Shown here piece by piece: positions 7,983 to 15,711 of a DNA stretch of 21,135 nucleotides (position 1 is the stretch's first letter; each line of letters starts with the position of its first letter). The notes beneath the pieces were generated by a model. That model saw only the letters and a program-made list of their open reading frames with translations. It was not told the DNA's origin and ran no database searches. Source of the DNA: a virus; IMG/VR virus record IMGVR_UViG_3300013103_000073, positions 1 through 21,135 of that record, one strand, 5' to 3'. The translations under genes and the position numbers were made by a program.

Positions 7983-8537
7983 TCACCATTTTAAGGGATG
8001 TATTTCACTAGTTAGCATTCGTTGTATTTCCTTCAAAAGGCCAAGTTCAGGTGTCGAAACTGAACCTCCATCGGTGTAAACAGACGTGGCTCCGATGTGT
8101 TCCTTTGTTTGAAATTCATATATTGTTTGGAGTAATGCGGCTCGGTTTAATCGTGCTGAAACATCCTCATCAATTAACCCTCCTGTGTAAGTTACTTTTA
8201 CTTTAGAACGATTAATTGATGATAACAATTCAACACCATATTTTACGATCTGGAAATCGCTATCTGAAAGTGTTATTTCCTCGCCCCATGAATCAATTAT
8301 AATGGAGGAAACTGAATGAACTGGCAAAGCCTTGAGGTAAATCATTGAGGTAAAAGTTTTACCGACATAAATAGTTTCCTCACGTTCCTTTTGTGTTAAT
8401 TCACGACCGATAAATTCCTCAATCGCTGATGTTACTCCTTCGCGAATTATTGCCAATGCGGGGTATTCATCAATCGTATCCCCTTCAAGGCCTAAAACAT
8501 TTTTCAACTCGGAAAAACTAACAAGTTCAACGCTCAT
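7983..8537 (-). CDS. Head-tail connector (gp6-like)
   Basis: This protein is 184 residues from the ATG at 8537. That start is preferred over a GTG four codons upstream because GAGG lies six bases before it, and the GTG itself overlaps that site. It begins MSVELVSFSELKNVLGL and has an N-terminal helical part (ALAIIREGVTSAIEEFIGREL). Then comes YVGKTFTSMIYLKALPVHSVSSIII, typical of phage gp6-like connectors (residue + Y-G-x-x-x-x-L-x-L-P-x-x-P/V-V-x-S-V). It continues with VKVTYTGG and a helix RAALLQTIYEFQTKEHIG. These proteins form the ring below the portal and prepare the head for the tail. The gene order (capsid, small structural gene, connector, neck) agrees. Confidence 0.85.
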   Translation of the reverse strand: MSVELVSFSELKNVLGLEGDTIDEYPALAIIREGVTSAIEEFIGRELTQKEREETIYVGKTFTSMIYLKALPVHSVSSIIIDSWGEEITLSDSDFQIVKYGVELLSSINRSKVKVTYTGGLIDEDVSARLNRAALLQTIYEFQTKEHIGATSVYTDGGSVSTPELGLLKEIQRMLTSEIHPLKW

Positions 8538-8558
8538 TATGTTCCTCACTTTGGGTAA

Positions 8559-8594
8559 CTCGGATAAGAAAATTAAGCAATTTCCTTATCCGAG
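8559..8594. repeat. Ten-bp perfect hairpin upstream of connector gene
   Basis: CTCGGATAAG (8559-8568) is perfectly complementary to CTTATCCGAG (8585-8594), with a 16-base AT-rich loop that can itself extend the stem with one bulge. It sits in the gap between the small structural gene and the connector. No U-run follows on either strand, so it is not a standard terminator. It may be an RNA processing or stability element. Confidence 0.6.
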
Positions 8595-8600
8595 CATGTT

Positions 8601-8626
8601 AAATTAGGGTTAAAAATTAGGGTTAA
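8601..8626. repeat. Tandem 13-bp duplication
   Basis: AAATTAGGGTTAA occurs twice back to back (8601-8613 and 8614-8626), just downstream of the stop codon of the 128-residue structural gene. It is an exact duplication, probably from replication slippage. No function is evident. Confidence 0.85.
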
Positions 8627-8630
8627 AAAA

Positions 8631-9017
8631 TTATGCGGCGTCCGGGGCATCAACTGAAAGCAAAGGCCCAGAAACAGCAGTAACGCTTGCCACGCAAGTT
8701 CCGCCCAGCACAACTTTTAACCGAGAATACCTTGCTCGGGGATTCGGCACTTTAATCAAAGCACTTCCGGCTTCGGTCAAAGTAGCAGAAACAGTATTTC
8801 CTGCTTCGGTATCAGGTTCATCAGTCCAAGCAGAATTGTCATCGGAATACTGAAGGGTTGCTTCAAAACTTGTATCCCACGTGCCACACGATATCAAGAA
8901 GGCGGTACAATCAGCGGTTACAAGGTCTACTGCAGCAGTATAAACCGTCCCAGCTGTCCTTGATTTAGCATCCAAAACATCAACGATATCATAGTTTGAA
9001 CTTGGATCGTTTTTCAT
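8631..9017 (-). CDS. Small virion protein, possible capsid decoration protein
   Basis: This protein has 128 residues from the ATG at 9017; the adjacent ATG at 9020 is only four bases from the AAGGAG site, so 9017 is the better start. It is beta-rich and acidic. The central pattern FEATLQYSDDNSAWTDEPDT followed by YSRLKVVLGGTCVASVTAV resembles small phage structural proteins with a 'V-x-L-Q-x-SDD-x-x-W-T-D ... R-Y-x-R-L/V' plan. The gene lies directly after the major capsid gene, a common place for decoration or head-fibre proteins. Its product was not recognised at family level. The decoration role is inferred from position and fold pattern. Confidence 0.5.
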   Translation of the reverse strand: MKNDPSSNYDIVDVLDAKSRTAGTVYTAAVDLVTADCTAFLISCGTWDTSFEATLQYSDDNSAWTDEPDTEAGNTVSATLTEAGSALIKVPNPRARYSRLKVVLGGTCVASVTAVSGPLLSVDAPDAA

Positions 9018-9040
9018 CATTTATCTCCTTATTTTGTTTT

Positions 9041-9061
9041 AGCCCCGAAAAATCCGGGGCT
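9041..9061 (-). terminator. Hairpin after major capsid gene (same stem as 5844-5867)
   Basis: AGCCCCG (9041-9047) pairs with CGGGGCT (9055-9061) around a seven-base loop. Reading leftward it begins about a dozen bases after the capsid stop codon, and the next gene's ribosome site follows closely. The trailing sequence is TAAAACAAAAT, not a U-run. An attenuator or mRNA-stabilising role is more likely than full termination. Confidence 0.55.
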
Positions 9062-9073
9062 CGTTCATTATTT

Positions 9074-10291
9074 TTATGCGGAAATCTTCAGGCACCTAAA
9101 TGCTTCAGGAAGTGCAACACCTCCTCCAACTCGCTTTTTGAGGAGGAAACCGGTTTGATCGTATTCGGCATATCGCTCAACCAGTCGCTTAATCACGATT
9201 CCCGACCGGTCACGGATTTTATACCCACTCTTGAAATCGCCGAAAAGAACGGGATAATTGCCAGCAGAAATATCGGGCATACCCTCGGGATTGATGACTT
9301 TTTTGCCAAGCAGTGTTGGCACACCTTCCTTGTCCAACCCGGTATCCCAAAGATACCGACCATCGCCATCCTTCAGAGCTCGATAAACACCTTCAGTAGT
9401 TGAGTTCATTGCCCACGTTGCATTACGACGATACACTTTTTTCAGGGCATAAAGTATAGCCTTCAGCGCATCGATACCATTGTGAGTTGCATCGGAAATA
9501 TCGCCAGAAACACCGGACATGGTTTTATTCGCCTGGACCTGGGGGTGAACCAAAATTCCACGAGGTGAATCGGGCGAATCACCGGTAATGAAGGCATCAT
9601 CCTCGGCTTCAGCAACTGCGAGTTCAAAAGCCTGGGCAAGTTCGCCCATAATGTCAGCGGCAGTATCGTCAAGAGTATCATTGGAAACCAGGTGAAGAGC
9701 TCGAATGTTCTTAACCGGGATGATAATTCCCCCAGTGCCCAGAGTTTTTTCGTCAACGGCGAGACCCCGAGTTCCCCATGCCACAACAGGTTTTCCGAGT
9801 GCGCCCATTTTAACCGAATCCCTTGAAGTAGTTCCCACCTGACAGAGTGGGCGAACTTCGGCAAGGTCAAATGCTTTCATAATGAGATTCGTTTCAAAAT
9901 CAGAGGGAACCAAAAACTGGCCGTCATCGTCGGCGGTACCTGCGAGTGCCCTTTTTTCCTCCGGCGACATATCAACAGCAGCGTTCTCGCCCATGCCATA
10001 CCGGATATATTTTTCATATGCCTGAGCTCGCAGCTCCTTTTCGGCATCGTCCCCGCCTTCAGGGGTTTTCAGGTTCCCAGTGCGGCCTGCACGTTTCTCA
10101 ATTTCCTCAATGGACTTTTTCAGCTCCGTAATCGTTTCATTCAGGGCATCGACTTTTTCCTGAGTCTCGGCGGTAGCCTTACCCCCACGGGTTTCTGCTT
10201 CCTTCAGGGCTTTGTCGTTGGCCTCCTTGAACGCCTCAAAAGTCTTACCCATTTCTTCCTGCAAATCTTTCAGTGTTAATTCATCAGCCAT
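9074..10291 (-). CDS. Major capsid protein (HK97 fold)
   Basis: This 405-residue protein forms the icosahedral shell. Residues 1-70 are a long, highly charged coiled coil (LKDLQEEMGKTFEAFKEAND, then EKVDALNETITELKKSIEEI). This is the scaffolding 'delta' domain expected to be removed by the protease encoded just upstream. The mature part starts near residue 110-125 with GTADDDGQFLVPSDFETNLI, a typical HK97 N-arm entry. It contains FELAVAEAEDDAFITGDSP and RGILVHPQ, and near the end the family pattern LLGKKVINPEGMPDISAG and PVLFGDFKSGYKIRDRSGI. An AAAGGAG site lies nine bases before the ATG. The gene is visibly richer in GC than most of the window. The exact cleavage point cannot be read from sequence. 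Confidence 0.93.
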   Translation of the reverse strand: MADELTLKDLQEEMGKTFEAFKEANDKALKEAETRGGKATAETQEKVDALNETITELKKSIEEIEKRAGRTGNLKTPEGGDDAEKELRAQAYEKYIRYGMGENAAVDMSPEEKRALAGTADDDGQFLVPSDFETNLIMKAFDLAEVRPLCQVGTTSRDSVKMGALGKPVVAWGTRGLAVDEKTLGTGGIIIPVKNIRALHLVSNDTLDDTAADIMGELAQAFELAVAEAEDDAFITGDSPDSPRGILVHPQVQANKTMSGVSGDISDATHNGIDALKAILYALKKVYRRNATWAMNSTTEGVYRALKDGDGRYLWDTGLDKEGVPTLLGKKVINPEGMPDISAGNYPVLFGDFKSGYKIRDRSGIVIKRLVERYAEYDQTGFLLKKRVGGGVALPEAFRCLKISA

Positions 10292-10319
10292 TTTCTAAAT
10301 CTCCTTTATTTAATTAAAA

Positions 10320-11354
10320 TTAAAGCCTACTCCTAAAATCAATCAAAAAATTTATAATCTCCTTGGCTCCGGTTTCATCGACAACTTCCTTTTTCCTAAA
10401 GTCCAGGAGGTTAAAAAATCGTTCCTTTTCAACGTTTGAAAATCCCGAGTTCCGGAACTCATCACAAAGAGCTTCAACTTTAGCCCGTCGCAATTCCTTA
10501 TAAGCGGCCTGAAGTTCCTTCGGGGCTTTTTCCATTTTTGCCCTGCCCTCATAGGAAAGCAGCTGATTGCGAGTTAATTGCTTAACCTCTTCATCGGTAA
10601 AACCCGTTTGGTTTTTCAAGTCGTCAAAATCAGTAGAATTTAAAACCTTTTGAACGCTTGTTCTTAATTCACGAGGTGGTTCACCTGTGCGATTTTCGTA
10701 GCGATCATACCAATCCTTCAGCCAATCAAGGTATGCGGTATGGAATTTTGAAATCGCAACATCCATCAGAGGAAGAATGTTGTCCAATTTATCGCTATTA
10801 GGGCCCCAATAAATATCATCGAGAGTAATACTCAACGCATCGATGAGTTCGTACCTTTTACGTCGGAGAGCATTTTCCTCAATAGTTTCGTCAAAATCCT
10901 CAGCACGAATACCTGTAATTTTCGCCTTTTCGTTCGCAGGAAAAACTACAGGTCCACACTCAACGACATCCACTTCCTGAATCGACCGAATCCCGTTTTT
11001 CCATCTGTCCCTAAGCGTGGTAAAACCGAATGAAAAACATTGCACGTCACCGGCTTTAACATGCTCAAAAGCCTCTTTACCGGTCCGTGTATTAAGGTTA
11101 AATTGCACTTTAACCTTCGGACCGGTGGAATCTTCAGAAACTTCAAGGACTTTACCCGCAAGCTCCTCGTGATTCCAAATTAATTTAATACCTTCAGCAC
11201 CCCTTTTTTTGAACGACTTTTTAAAAGCCCCTTTCTCAAAAGTGGTATCCCATGAATCAACAGTATCCCATCGGGTTAAATAGGCTTCACAGATACCTTC
11301 TCCCTCTGTGCTTCTTATTTCACCCGACGAACGAACTTCAAGTTTTTTATCCAC
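10320..11354 (-). CDS. Prohead protease (HK97/S78 type) with long helical C-terminal extension
   Basis: This protease is expected to trim the scaffold part of the capsid protein during head maturation. The chosen start is a GTG at 11354, six bases after AAGGAG; the in-frame TTG at 11360 touches that site and cannot be used. The first about 150 residues are the protease, with the catalytic histidine in LIWNHEE (H62) and the catalytic serine in CFSFGF (S108). These are followed by VDVVECGPVVFPAN, the usual end of the fold. Residues about 155-344 are an extra charged helical region with no known active site (e.g. DWLKDWYDRYENRTGEPPRE). Many family members are only about 180-230 residues, so the tail is long. 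It may act as scaffold; that is inference. Confidence 0.9.
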   Translation of the reverse strand: MDKKLEVRSSGEIRSTEGEGICEAYLTRWDTVDSWDTTFEKGAFKKSFKKRGAEGIKLIWNHEELAGKVLEVSEDSTGPKVKVQFNLNTRTGKEAFEHVKAGDVQCFSFGFTTLRDRWKNGIRSIQEVDVVECGPVVFPANEKAKITGIRAEDFDETIEENALRRKRYELIDALSITLDDIYWGPNSDKLDNILPLMDVAISKFHTAYLDWLKDWYDRYENRTGEPPRELRTSVQKVLNSTDFDDLKNQTGFTDEEVKQLTRNQLLSYEGRAKMEKAPKELQAAYKELRRAKVEALCDEFRNSGFSNVEKERFFNLLDFRKKEVVDETGAKEIINFLIDFRSRL

Positions 11355-11378
11355 AATCAACTCCTTACTTAAATTAAT

Positions 11379-13322
11379 TTATTCGCCCACGGAGTAAAAT
11401 AACGTGCATCGACAATTTACCCTTTCCCCTGGGCTTAATCGGTTATCAAGCGGGAACAAAGCCTTTTCGCTCCCTACGATAAAATACTCGTCAATTTTTA
11501 TTGTTTGCCCTTCCAAAGCTTGATGACTTTCTCTGACCTCAAAACCTGCAGTGGTCCAAGTTTTCATTGTTGCACCGGCCAGAGTGGCACCATGAATTTG
11601 GCCTAAATTAGAAGCTGTTCCAGTAATGGTTCGTGATAGCATCAAAGCTCTTTTTTCGTCAAAAATTCCACAATCCACGATGGCCTGTTGAACTTCATTC
11701 ATTGTCGCACCTGTGCCGAGTGCTTCCTTGGCGATATCAACTATTTTAGTTGCGGTAGTTTCATCGATCAAGGAAATTTCAGTTAGAACGACATCCTCCT
11801 GATATAAATAATTCTCAATTTCCTTTGCCAAGTCATCCTCGATGGATCTTTTTTCAATCACCATATCCGCACCAAAAAATAGCGATGTCTCAATATATAT
11901 TTTTTCTAAAGCATCCTTCCACAGTGAGGCTGATTCGGCAATTTTCTCGTCAATGCCTTGTGTTACAATTCCTTTCTCATCAAAGAAATCAAAAATGCTC
12001 TCCTGTTGGGTTTGGAGCAAATCGTGAATGACTTTTTGATTCAATTTTTCCTGTTTCTTAAGCAACTTATTGTAATTACTGGCTCGTTTTTCAACCAGCG
12101 TATAACGCCTTTTCGACGTGGAACGTTCTGATTGCGATTCCTGCTCCATGGATTTTTGATTCAGTGGATTGCTTTGTTCCCATCCTTCAAACTCCTGAAA
12201 GCCGAGTTTAAAAATTTTATTCAGCTGCTTAAATGGAACTCCCATATCGTAGAGATTTTTCGCAACCTTCGTTTTTGATAGCATCGCTTCACGAATCGCT
12301 GGAACCCCGGATAAATCGTAAACAAGTTGTTCCCCAGGTTTTAATTGATCGCTTAACGAAAAATTAAACGTGTCCTTCAAATCATCGAGAAGAAATAACA
12401 TCGTACCAAACCAAAAAACAAGTTCACTTGTTTTATAATTATTCAGAGTTGCTGCTTGCATAATTCCGGCATAAACAGGAGGAACACCGAAGGCGACAAA
12501 AATTTCCTCCATGCTCTTACGACCTGAATTTAAAAAGTCCATTTCCACGGGTGTCAACGCCGTTCTGATGTATTTAGCATTAGAACCCAGTACGCCGAAT
12601 GTTCGCTTCCCTCGGTATTTCTCATTCAATCGATCGGACACGGCATCAGCTTCATCCTGACTTGCAAAGTTCCGTTCAAATGAAAAAACCCCATCAATGA
12701 CGCCTCGATTTTGCGTTGACGCCAGATTGAAGTCTTTCTGTGCGTTATCGATATCAACTGATTTTGCAACTGCTTCCAACGGTGAAATTCCTAAAAGCGG
12801 ATTAGCAGGATTAAAATATTTATTGTGGATAATTTCCTCGGGCTGGAATGTAACTTTCCTGCTTTGATCTAATGAATATCCCTCCATCCATTTTATTACA
12901 TTTTTCGTAGGAACGGGTTTTAAGCGATCTGGCGATATCGGCCAAAGTTCCTTTACTTGTCCACCTACCAAAACTTTTTTCATATACGAATTACCTGTTA
13001 ATTCGAGCCAGGCGATGATCAATTCAAATAAGTCTTGACGAGAAATAAACGGATTCGGTCGCTCAAAAAGCATTGTCAACGGGTGACCGTCAATTTTCTT
13101 TCCGTCCGAATCCGCAACATACCAATTTACTGAAGCCCCTGCTTTAGCCTTCAAAAATACCGATCGGTAAACCCACGGATTTTTCTTGTACCCTTCCTTG
13201 ACTGCGGATTTTAAGGACCAAGTGGAAAAAATGGGCGATGGAGTTTTATAATGGTAGCTCTCCGCAACCGCATAATTACGTTTTTCCTTAACTAAATTAT
13301 AAAAAAATGTGAGTGGGTTCAT
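11379..13322 (-). CDS. Portal protein fused to a MuF/SPP1 gp7-type C-terminal domain
   Basis: This 647-residue product forms the dodecameric portal through which DNA is packaged. The start is the ATG at 13322, nine bases after AAGG and ten bases beyond the upstream stop; a longer frame starting at 13367 would overlap the previous gene without a good site. The first about 400 residues are an HK97-type portal: NPWVYRSVFLKAKAGASVNW, PNPFISRQDLFELIIAWLEL, TGNSYM, PGEQLVYDLSG. A charged linker follows. Residues about 545-647 match the MuF head morphogenesis domain: ALMLSRTITGTASNLGQIHG, SHQALEGQTI, and the ending RLSPGERVNCRCTLFY. Portal and MuF are usually separate neighbouring genes, so the fusion is a notable variant. 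Both assignments rest on clear motifs. Confidence 0.93.
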   Translation of the reverse strand: MNPLTFFYNLVKEKRNYAVAESYHYKTPSPIFSTWSLKSAVKEGYKKNPWVYRSVFLKAKAGASVNWYVADSDGKKIDGHPLTMLFERPNPFISRQDLFELIIAWLELTGNSYMKKVLVGGQVKELWPISPDRLKPVPTKNVIKWMEGYSLDQSRKVTFQPEEIIHNKYFNPANPLLGISPLEAVAKSVDIDNAQKDFNLASTQNRGVIDGVFSFERNFASQDEADAVSDRLNEKYRGKRTFGVLGSNAKYIRTALTPVEMDFLNSGRKSMEEIFVAFGVPPVYAGIMQAATLNNYKTSELVFWFGTMLFLLDDLKDTFNFSLSDQLKPGEQLVYDLSGVPAIREAMLSKTKVAKNLYDMGVPFKQLNKIFKLGFQEFEGWEQSNPLNQKSMEQESQSERSTSKRRYTLVEKRASNYNKLLKKQEKLNQKVIHDLLQTQQESIFDFFDEKGIVTQGIDEKIAESASLWKDALEKIYIETSLFFGADMVIEKRSIEDDLAKEIENYLYQEDVVLTEISLIDETTATKIVDIAKEALGTGATMNEVQQAIVDCGIFDEKRALMLSRTITGTASNLGQIHGATLAGATMKTWTTAGFEVRESHQALEGQTIKIDEYFIVGSEKALFPLDNRLSPGERVNCRCTLFYSVGE

Positions 13323-13332
13323 TATGCCGACC

Positions 13333-13596
13333 TTAAATAAAATTGATTGTTGTGGAAATCTCCACACGGGTTACTCGTACAGTATCGCCAGTGGGCAAAG
13401 CAGGAATATGTATCCCTTGGGTTTTTAGTTTGTTTGAACCGACCATCAAAATTAAATAGCAATCATCAGGTGGAACTTCCTCAGAATCGCAAATAATGAT
13501 GTCGCCTTCCCCTGCGATTCGAAGGCACTCAATTTCAGTTCCTGCTCGATCCTCGAGGGTTTTTCTAAAAATTTCCTTATCCACCTGTAGTTCCAT
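13333..13596 (-). CDS. Hypothetical small protein between terminase and portal
   Basis: I do not recognise this 87-residue protein. It begins with a short helical part (MELQVDKEIFRKTLEDRAGT). Beta strands follow (IECLRIAGEGDIIICDSEEV, CYLILMVGSNKLKTQG), then HIPALPTGDTVRVTRVEIST. The ATG lies five bases after AAGG, which overlaps the terminase stop region, and the stop is ten bases before the portal start. This tight spacing and a good site argue it is real. Small genes between terminase and portal are common in phages and often encode head-completion or packaging helpers, but no role can be claimed. Confidence 0.6.
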   Translation of the reverse strand: MELQVDKEIFRKTLEDRAGTEIECLRIAGEGDIIICDSEEVPPDDCYLILMVGSNKLKTQGIHIPALPTGDTVRVTRVEISTTINFI

Positions 13597-13605
13597 AATA
13601 TCCTT

Positions 13606-15048
13606 TCAACCAACGAAAATTTCATTGTTTAAAATTTCAGGGTAAATATATGCCACCTCGATTGCACTCATTGTGCAGTCAAAAGCATCATCGAATGACC
13701 CGTTCGGGAAGGTCATTGCTTCGTCTGTAATTACATGCACATCCGGGACTTGCACGTTGAGAAAAACCTTCCCCGCTTTAATTTCAGGGCCGGCATCATA
13801 AGCCCTTGTTACTTTATCCGTCGTTCGTGGAATCCCATTTACTTTGTAATTTTTTTCTTCAAATCGTTGAACTAACCCGATTCCTGAGCTTTTATCTTCA
13901 ATGCACATGCCACGAAAAACTCCGCCGTTAAAAGGTTCAGCGTGTTTCAAATAAAAAATCTCGGCTTCCCGTTCAACCTCGGGAACTGTGAATTTTTTAT
14001 GAACATGGTCGATTAAATAGATGTTCCCATCGTGACCATGACCCCAAAATTGGAAGTCAGTATAATCGTTTTGATTTCCCTTTTTCTGCGCTGTGTCCGC
14101 AACAATATAAGTATAATCGAAAAGCGGTAAAGCTTCCCACCATTGCCACCATTCCCGATGAATCATGTTTCCACTTGCTTTAACTGGGTTCTGTTGATAT
14201 AGCGATTCCCACGATGCAGACAGCAGGACCTTTTTCTTTTCGGTTAAAAAACTCAACGATTTTAATTCAGGGAATAACGGTTCTCCTTGTTTTCGATATT
14301 CCTCGTCTTGTTCAGCAATCGCTTGGAATTTAAAAAGTGTAATACGATCCATGCCATATTTTTTAATCAACCTACCAACCAAGTCATCAATATGCCAACG
14401 AGTGGCGGTAACGATAAAACCGGCGTCATCAGCAAAACGAGTACCAAAGTCATCACAAAACCAATTCCAAACTCCATCACGAATCAGTTTTGATTCAGCC
14501 TCCTTGCGGCCTTTTATTGGGTCGTCAATATAACCGATATCAAGTCCTTCCCCCGTGATCGGTCCATTAACCGTAGTATTACGAAAAGAGCCAGTTTTGT
14601 TGATAAATTCAATCAGAGTTGAATTTTTCTTGTAAGTATTAGAAAGAGTTACAACGTTTTTACTATTAATCATCGTATCGGGAAAAATCTGTTGATATTT
14701 TTCGCCTATGATCGTCCTTTGAATACCAGCATTACAACGAACCCCCAGGTTTTCAGAAAATGACGCATAAACCTGTTTTAAATTTGGATTTTGTCCAGCG
14801 ATCCATGAAATGATATCCTCGATGCTCCATGATTTCCCATGCTGTGGAGGACAAGTAATGATTAGAATAGGACGTTTTTGTGATAAGTAATCCACGTAAA
14901 ACTGTTGTAAAGCAGCCGATAAATCCTTAATGAACCAACCAATTTTAAAATTACTGGCTCTCATAAATTGGCGATATGCCCAAAAATTTACTCGGGCTTT
15001 TTTAACCCACCAACTCTCGAGTATATCAATATCCTCATATGCTAACAT
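13606..15048 (-). CDS. terL: Terminase large subunit (DNA packaging ATPase and nuclease)
   Basis: This 480-residue motor cuts phage DNA and drives it into the head. The start used is ATG 15048, with TGAGG seven bases upstream and overlapping the small subunit's stop; a longer frame from 15081 lacks a site. The ATPase domain shows Walker A CPPQHGKS (66-73), Walker B IGYIDD (about 171-176) and the coupling region VTATRWHIDDLVGRL (213-227). The nuclease domain shows acidic residues in VADTAQKKGNQNDYTDF (D318), CIEDKSSGIG (E384) and SFDDAFDCTM (D453/D454). This is the full two-domain plan and all key residues are present. It overlaps the preceding small subunit by 14 bases, which suggests coupled translation. 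Confidence 0.95.
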   Translation of the reverse strand: MLAYEDIDILESWWVKKARVNFWAYRQFMRASNFKIGWFIKDLSAALQQFYVDYLSQKRPILIITCPPQHGKSWSIEDIISWIAGQNPNLKQVYASFSENLGVRCNAGIQRTIIGEKYQQIFPDTMINSKNVVTLSNTYKKNSTLIEFINKTGSFRNTTVNGPITGEGLDIGYIDDPIKGRKEAESKLIRDGVWNWFCDDFGTRFADDAGFIVTATRWHIDDLVGRLIKKYGMDRITLFKFQAIAEQDEEYRKQGEPLFPELKSLSFLTEKKKVLLSASWESLYQQNPVKASGNMIHREWWQWWEALPLFDYTYIVADTAQKKGNQNDYTDFQFWGHGHDGNIYLIDHVHKKFTVPEVEREAEIFYLKHAEPFNGGVFRGMCIEDKSSGIGLVQRFEEKNYKVNGIPRTTDKVTRAYDAGPEIKAGKVFLNVQVPDVHVITDEAMTFPNGSFDDAFDCTMSAIEVAYIYPEILNNEIFVG

Positions 15049-15430
15049 CAGGAACCTCAATATCAGGAATGGGAATCCCACGTACTTTCATAATTTCCTC
15101 AGGGTTTTCCACTGAGGTCTGGTCCCTAATCGTAGTTACATGCTCCTCGTTTATGCCGTATACGTTACTGGCCAATAATGTAAGGAGTTTCGTATTCGAG
15201 TCCTTGGGCGGACAAAAGGCCAAGCTAAATATGATTTTTCGTAGTTTTTGTTCGCCTTGTAACAAGCCTTTTTGAATCGACCAAAGAAAACTGGGGCTTT
15301 CTGATTTCCATTTTTCCAACGTTTCCTCGGAAATATTGAACTCAAGACATAAGTCCAACTCTGAAGCCAGAGGCTTGGTCAAGATTTTGTATGCCCGGTC
15401 GTCGTAATTTTTTTTATATTCGGTTCCCAT
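15035..15430 (-). CDS. terS: Terminase small subunit-like DNA-binding protein
   Basis: This 131-residue protein probably recognises the packaging site and recruits the large subunit. The N-terminal third reads AYKILTKPLASELDLCLEFN then ISEETLEKWKSESPSF, a helix-turn-helix of the type seen in small terminases ('...ELA..LGVS..TI..W......F'). A helix follows (WSIQKGLLQGEQKLRKIIFS), then LLTLLASNVYGIN, similar to the oligomerisation region. It ends in a Pro/Val/Asp-rich tail (GIPIPDIEVPDVSI). Its start codon directly follows the stop of a 36-codon leader frame (TAAATG), with only a weak GGGG site, so translation may be coupled. It overlaps the large subunit gene. Assignment rests on position and the HTH pattern. 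Confidence 0.78.
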   Translation of the reverse strand: MGTEYKKNYDDRAYKILTKPLASELDLCLEFNISEETLEKWKSESPSFLWSIQKGLLQGEQKLRKIIFSLAFCPPKDSNTKLLTLLASNVYGINEEHVTTIRDQTSVENPEEIMKVRGIPIPDIEVPDVSI

Positions 15431-15541
15431 TTAAGCCCCGGTCTTATTAAAAATGCCAGTATATCGTAAAAAATCGTAAAATCGTAGGTTACGAAAACCC
15501 CTTCTGGTAGCCTTATCTCCGGTAAATATATTTTTATTCAT
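15431..15541 (-). CDS. Possible 36-residue leader peptide at the late promoter
   Basis: This open frame starts with ATG at 15541, about one base from the predicted transcription start, so its mRNA would be essentially leaderless. It encodes MNKNIFTGDKATRRGFRNLR followed by FYDFLRYTGIFNKTGA, a basic peptide. Its stop codon abuts the small terminase ATG, which itself has only a weak site. The frame stays open across the ATCGTAAA repeats. It may be translated to couple the start of the terminase gene, or it may simply be a 5' leader. No homolog is recognised. Confidence 0.3.
   Translation of the reverse strand: MNKNIFTGDKATRRGFRNLRFYDFLRYTGIFNKTGA
15463..15486. repeat. Repeated ATCGTAAA operator-like sites
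   Basis: ATCGTAAA occurs at 15463-15470 and 15473-15480, then ATCGTA at 15481-15486, spaced by 10 and 8 bases. The reverse complement TTTACGAT occurs again at 16634-16641, upstream of the other leftward promoter. Located just downstream of the late promoter, these could bind a regulator. Function is inferred. Confidence 0.4.
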
Positions 15542-15548
15542 AAACACA

Positions 15549-15577
15549 ATTCTACAATAATTAATATAAAATGTCAA
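15549..15577 (-). promoter_or_regulatory. Strong sigma-70-type promoter for the packaging/virion operon
   Basis: On the minus strand TTGACA (rc of 15572-15577) and TAGAAT (rc of 15549-15554) are separated by exactly 17 bases. Transcription would start near 15542 and run leftward into the terminase genes. The -35 is consensus and the -10 differs by one base, so this should need no activator. Confidence 0.8.
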
Positions 15578-15667
15578 TAAAATATTTACAATAATTCGAT
15601 CAACACATTTTGACATTTCATTCAATCATAATATCGCATATATCGAGCGTATACACGTATTTTATCG

Positions 15668-15684
15668 ATGTTTACAATAAACAT
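15668..15684. repeat. Inverted repeat ATGTTTA-caa-TAAACAT
   Basis: Perfect 7-bp arms flank a 3-base centre, in the gap between the nuclease gene and the late promoter. It lies about 90-110 bases upstream of the promoter, so it may be an operator or a small transcript-end hairpin for the nuclease gene. Confidence 0.5.
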
Positions 15685-15711
15685 ATACAATTACATTCAT
15701 ATTGTCGCAAT

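Noticed and set aside
13323-13367. Longer N-terminus for the portal gene
   Set aside because: It would overlap the upstream small gene and lacks a ribosome site, whereas ATG 13322 has AAGG at a good distance.
15049-15081. Longer N-terminus for the large terminase
   Set aside because: No ribosome site; ATG 15048 has TGAGG seven bases upstream and gives a normal 14-base overlap.
15610-15645. TTGACA on the plus strand as a rightward promoter
   Set aside because: No acceptable -10 box lies 16-18 bases downstream and no gene follows on that strand.
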